A stretch of DNA of 22,378 bases from Larix sibirica (Eukaryota > Streptophyta > Pinopsida > Pinales > Pinaceae), in assembly GCA_004151065.3 (NCBI GenBank), contig NWUY0300062722.1, positions 2,519-24,896 of the forward strand, given 5' to 3'. A program made the position numbers and the translations under genes. The notes below the pieces were generated by a model that saw only the letters and a program-made list of their open reading frames with translations, did not search any database and was not told the origin of the DNA. Positions 18,514 through 22,378 of the stretch are shown here, in pieces (within the stretch, counting starts at the first letter, position 1; every line of letters starts with the position of its first letter).

Positions 18514-19516
18514 ATGAAAATGATTAGATATGATTATTGATGGTGAACAGGAGTCAAACAACTGGTTGTTGAAAGTTCACTCGGTGACTCCATTGAAGTG
18601 AAACTAGCATCTAGAAGGAGGAATACTAGATCCAATCCCACATCTACAGAATTTCATATCTTGCAAGACCTTGAAAAGTTGGTCACCTAGATAAACACAC
18701 ATGAAAGACAACTTTCCCCATTTTTGGGTATTCCTCAAAGAAACTCTTTCTCTCCCTTTGATATAGAGCTAGAAGAATCATCTTACAATTTCAATACTCC
18801 TCAAGGCACATACCCTACATTGCCCATTCTCGGTATGCCTTTAATAGATATGTAATATTATCCTCTAAATTTTTCTCAAGATAATTAGTCCTCTTTACAA
18901 CATGTTCTGAAAAATCCAAGGATTCCAATAACCCATGAAGCCAAGAACCTAATTCTCCAAAATCTAATGGCTAGAGCAGGGGAAGGAGGTGGTAACACCT
19001 CAATTCCACCATCAATACATCCTTGTGTAGTAGCAAGACATGGTCCATTGAATCTCCCATGCAATTTGCATGACTTGCCTAAAAATTATCTTAAGCTACT
19101 ACCCAAGTATGATGGTGAAAAAGTAATTGTTGCTGAAGAACACATGGATTCATTCAAATACTTAACAGACAATCTCTTTATTGATCGTGATGATGTGTTT
19201 ATGAGACTATTTACACAAACACTAGAAGGAGAGTTAAATAATGGTTCGGGGGACTTCCTGCTACTTCAATTAGATCTTGGTAGGTTTTAGAATCCACCTT
19301 CATAAGATAGTGGGGAGAAAAGAGGGACCATCTTTACTACTTAAAAAAAATTCCTCCCTCGAGAAAAGAAATGTTGAACATGTCGAAGATTTTAATAAAA
19401 TATTTAATAAATTGTATAACAAGATCCCTATGGATATCAAACCCACCCAAGCAGCAACAAAAGTTACCTACGCTGGTGCTTTTGAATCAGATTTCTCAAT
19501 GATGCACAAGGAGTGA
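18514..19516 (+). pseudogene. gag: gag (capsid) of the Ty3/gypsy element, decayed
   Basis: The ATG at 18514 is in the gag frame, 31 bases after the primer site; stops follow at 18538-18540 and 18544-18546. The frame then reads VKQLVVESSLGDSIEVKLAS, a TAG, and FSPFDIELEESSYNFNTPQ (about 18750-18805). From 18967 to 19290 it is open and holds the typical gag start LLPKYDGEKVIVAEEHMDSF, then DRDDVFMRLFTQTLEGE (about 19185-19235), where the major homology-like helix of plant gag lies. After a frameshift at about 19250-19290 the second open piece (19277-19516) contains VEHVEDFNKIFNKLYNKIPM, which is also typical of gag. No CCHC zinc knuckle is visible. The product would form the virus-like particle. 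Confidence 0.75.
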
Positions 19517-20340
19517 AGGTTAGGAACCTTACTTATGACGCAAGATGATGAATTAATGTTGAAGGAAACATGGCATCCACTTGGAAACTCAAACACGGAC
19601 AAGGTCATGATCCAAAAGACAAAAGAAATTTGAAAGAAGAGGAAAGTTCATCTCGGTAGATCAAAGATTCATAAAATGTTAAAATTGAGGAAATGTCCAA
19701 TATCATTAAAATCCTTCCAAATAAACTAACTAGGATGGAATTGGAAGGAAATAGTCCCAACAAATCTCATGAAGGGGAAGCACCAAGGAATCCAAACCAG
19801 TTTAGAATGCCCTACAACCCTCATATTATGTATAGAGAAAGAAGAACTAAGGATCAACCTATTCAGCCCCCTGTGAGGGGAAATAATAATAATACTAACA
19901 TTCTCACATATCATACTTTTGAGGAAGGGTATTTGGAGCCTAAAGAGTAAATGCATTGGCTCCATGATGAGTCTAACACCATTCACCTAACTCAAGATGA
20001 CTATGAAAATTCTATGTTTTTTAACACGTTGAATTTATATCATGAATAGGAAGGTTAATATGAACAATCCTCAACTCAATATCACTTATTTGTTTATACA
20101 CATCAAGCTGAATTAGAAAGGAAGTATGATCTTAGGCCCAGACCTTCTGCTACAAATCAAGATAACCAACCTCCTCTAAAACAACCTCTTGTAAATCAGT
20201 CAAAGGATATAATCCATAATCCATCTACTTTTGCTAAAAAAAATGACCAGTCAAAGGACAAAGCCAGTGAGCCTATTAATATTGTTGCTACAAAAGGATA
20301 TGATAATCCCCAACCCAGAAATCTAGATAATGAACAAAGG
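19517..20340 (+). pseudogene. Polar linker between gag and protease, decayed
   Basis: From 19693 the frame used by the protease is already open. It shows a hydrophilic, asparagine/proline/glutamine-rich region (MELEGNSPNKSHEGEAPRNP, then QPIQPPVRGNNNNTN at about 19855-19900), followed by HTFEEGYLEPKE and TAA 19948-19950. More stops occur at 20047-20049 and 20056-20058. It then stays open through a low-complexity stretch to the protease. Such linkers vary widely between elements. The 19517-19692 part has no clear frame. Confidence 0.6.
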
Positions 20341-21095
20341 GAGCAAGACAAACACACTATCCCCTCTAATTTTGAGCATGAGTTAGGAAAGATTAAAATT
20401 CATGTACCTCTAGCTAAGGTGGTTAAAAATCCTTCCTATCGTAAGCAAATTGAAAAAATGATAAATGGAATAGTATCAACAATACAATACGATCCTCTCA
20501 ACATCTTGGATGAACACCCCACTATCAAATTTGGACCCCACATTAATGAAAGGGAAGAGGCCACGTCTCCTTTTTATGTGACAGTAAGCATATATGATAA
20601 ATTATTGCACAACTGCATGTTAGATTCATGAGCCTCACATAACCTAATGCCTAAATTCATAATGGATCAACTGGGTTTACATATAACTAATATGTATAAA
20701 GAATTATACAACTTTGACTCAAGGAAAGTTAAATATTTGGTAGTCGCATTAATCCAACTGCCAACAAAGAGTATCATGATCGGTGTGGTAGTGACTGATG
20801 TGCCTGCCAAGTATGGGATGATGTCCAAAATTTGGGAAAAGAAGCTAGGGGGAACTATGCAAATGGACATGAAATATTCCATGGTCCCACTCTTTGCAGG
20901 GGAAACCATAATATTGTACATGGAAGCTAAAATTGCAAATCTAGTAAGTTACCATAATAGCCTCAATAATTACCTTCTTTATGCCACTGATGGAGATATG
21001 AGATGCTACAATTTATCAGTGACTGAAGTATTTGAGGATTTTCACAACCTACAAGACCTGCCTCATAACCCTAAAACAAACAGTGACCAAATCTG
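20341..21095 (+). pseudogene. PR: Retroviral-type aspartic protease, active site interrupted by a stop
   Basis: One frame is open from the linker to 21096 except for a single TGA at 20629-20631. Upstream are FEHELGKIKIHVPLAKVVKN and IKFGPHINEREEATSPFYV. The active-site loop of the pepsin-like retroelement protease is normally D-S/T-G-A-S. Here it reads M-L-D-S-stop-A-S-H-N-L-M-P, with the glycine codon replaced by TGA, which alone would kill the enzyme. Downstream come the remaining strands: MDQLGLHITNMYKELYNFDS, VKYLVVALIQLPTKSIMIGV and VVTDVPAKYGMM, then LGGTMQMDMKYSMVP. This matches the plant gypsy protease layout. The protease would cut the polyprotein. A 1-base loss in a TGG codon near 21093 shifts the frame into the RNase H. 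Confidence 0.85.
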
Positions 21096-21659
21096 AAGTT
21101 GTATTTTGATGGTGCTTCTTCTAAGGATGAAGTAGGAGCTAGTGTACTCATAATCCCTCCCACAAGAGATATAAATTCCTTATCATACAAACTAGACTTT
21201 GAAGCTACAAATAACACATCAAAATATGAGGCTCTGATTTTGGGGTTGTGGGTTGCGAAAAGAATGAAAATTACCAAACTAGTATCCATTGGGGATTATG
21301 AACTAGTTTTGCAACAAATTAGAGGCATGTACCAAACTAAGCATCCAAGAATGAGGGCTTATAGAAACCAAGTCTATGATCTAGTGTATAATTATTTTGA
21401 TGATTTTAACACAAGTTTTTTCCTTGGATACCAGAACCAACTGATCGATTATGTAGCCTTAGCAACAAGTACATCCAAACCCAAAAAAAATACAAAGTTG
21501 AATTAAGAGGTCGAAATGAGGTATAGGCCATCCATCCCAGATAATGTCAAGTATTGGAAAATCGTTGACGACGATTTATAGATCAAGAGGTTTATAGAAA
21601 TGGTTAATGAATTCTCTTCCACCAACATTGATCAGGGTAAAGAAGGAGATGATGAGAAA
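21096..21659 (+). pseudogene. RH: RNase H domain located before the reverse transcriptase
   Basis: The open frame 21099-21506 is an RNase H of the type used by Ty3/gypsy elements. Numbering from 21099, the four acidic catalytic positions are all present: D4 in YFDGASSK, E44 in KYEALILGL, D66 in IGDYELVLQQI and D117 in QLIDYVALA. The motif YQTKHPRMRAYRNQVYDLVY is typical of the second, archaeal-type RNase H found in some plant elements. The frame continues past TAA 21504-21506 as EVEMRYRPSIPDNVKYW, TAG at 21579-21581 and IKRFIEMVNEFSSTN to TGA at 21660-21662. RNase H would degrade RNA in RNA:DNA hybrids. Its place between protease and reverse transcriptase differs from the textbook order. Confidence 0.82.
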
Positions 21660-22378
21660 TGAGGTAGGATTGAGGGTAGATCAGTTTCATAAAAGAAAGA
21701 TCAGATTGCTAACCATAAAGTTATGCAGTTAAGAATGGTGTTCCTATCAAATCTACAGTATGCCCAAAAAATGAAGATGTTGAGGATTTCAATTTAGGAA
21801 CTCAAGAAGATCTGAAGTCCATTAAAATGTCCAAGTTCTTAATTGCTAATAAAAAATAGAGTTATGTAAATATCTTCGGAGAATATTTAGATGTATTTGC
21901 ATGGAATTATGAGGATCTAAAAACCTATGATACTACTGTTATACAACATAGGATTCCTCTTAAGCTAGAGGATAAACCTTTTAAATAGAAATTTAAGCAA
22001 GTTAATCCTATTATCATATCCATCATTGAAAAGGAATCCAGGAAGTTACTTCATGCTAAATTTATTATTCCCCTTAGATACTTTGAATGGGTTGCTAATC
22101 TAGTTCCTATAAGGAAGAAGAATGGGGAAATCAGTTTATGTGAAGATTTCAAGAACCTGAAACAAATGCTCATTAAAATATAATTATCTTCTGCCAAAGA
22201 TGGACCATATATTAAAGAAGGTAGTGGGATCCAACAAGATTTCTATGATGGATGGGTTTTCAAGGCATAACCAAATGACCATCCATCTAGATGACATAAA
22301 ACCTTTCCTTTACCACGCCTTGGGGCACTTTCATGTATGACAAGATGCCTTTTGGGTTGGTTAATGTTGGTGCCACCT
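21660..22378 (+). pseudogene. RT: Reverse transcriptase N-terminal part, frameshifted and cut by the window end
   Basis: Reading across frames, the start reads NLGTQEDLKSIKMSKFLIAN (about 21795-21855), TAG, then YLDVFAWNYEDLKTYDT from 21884. A stop within KPFK-stop-KFKQVNP leads to LHAKFIIPLRYFEWVANLVP, IRKKNGEISLCEDFKNLKQ (about 22098-22170) and a frameshift near 22178. In the next frame come LLPKMDHILKKVVGSNK and ISMMDGFSRHNQMTIHLDD, where D of MMDG is the first catalytic aspartate. After another shift near 22310 the last piece is WGTFMYDKMPFGLVNVGAT (22321-22377). The YxDD box lies beyond the window. The order and motifs are those of Ty3/gypsy reverse transcriptase. Confidence 0.85.

Larger units (their letters stand above)
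18466..22378 (+). mobile_element. Ty3/gypsy LTR-retrotransposon internal region, incomplete at window end
   Basis: In order: primer binding site, gag, polar linker, aspartic protease, RNase H and reverse transcriptase. The window stops inside the reverse transcriptase, so integrase and 3' LTR are not seen. The domain content is that of Ty3/gypsy (Metaviridae), not copia, in which integrase comes before reverse transcriptase. Many stops and frameshifts make it non-autonomous. A putative 5' LTR lies at 17737-18458. Confidence 0.85.

Overview
This window looks like repeat-rich, non-genic nuclear DNA from a large plant genome. It is AT-rich, has no intact host gene, and is filled with mutated plant LTR-retrotransposons of the Ty3/gypsy type. 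The ORF types resemble ones I associate with gymnosperm genomes, but that is an impression from memory and not a proof. Two single ambiguous bases (9377 and 12536) suggest a draft assembly. Almost every coding stretch is broken by stops and small frameshifts, so I call them pseudogenes and follow them across frames.

Left part (1-8750). The start holds a short broken plus-strand reading frame (2-300). A minus-strand decayed ORF of unknown function follows (about 830-2300). After a long stretch with nothing recognisable, a minus-strand fragment (5346-5650) lies next to the 3' end of a plus-strand chromovirus: integrase C-terminus and chromodomain, polypurine tract, then a 308-bp LTR running TGTTA...TAACA (6198-6505). 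Right against that LTR begins another long minus-strand decayed ORF (about 6516-7560).

Middle part (8750-14260). A minus-strand decayed ORF runs from about 11570 down to 8753 and includes a G-patch-like segment. A 556-bp solo LTR (8924-9479), flanked by a perfect 5-bp target duplication ATGTA, interrupts it. The last ~100 bp of this LTR resemble the chromovirus LTR at 6198-6505. Beyond 11570 are non-coding tracts with three sets of tandem repeats: a 96-bp minisatellite, a degenerate ~75-90-bp series and a ~302-bp tandem duplication.

Right part (14291-22378). A plus-strand decayed ORF with a coiled-coil half (14291-17609) ends 115 bp before a polypurine tract. A putative LTR (about 17737-18458) follows, then a decayed tRNA-Asp-type primer binding site (18466-18483). 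After it come gag, aspartic protease, an RNase H domain and the start of reverse transcriptase, which is cut by the window end. The unusual points are the RNase H lying between protease and reverse transcriptase, the internal-PPT-LTR-PBS-internal junction, and the repeated appearance of one kind of uncharacterised retroelement-associated ORF in three places.
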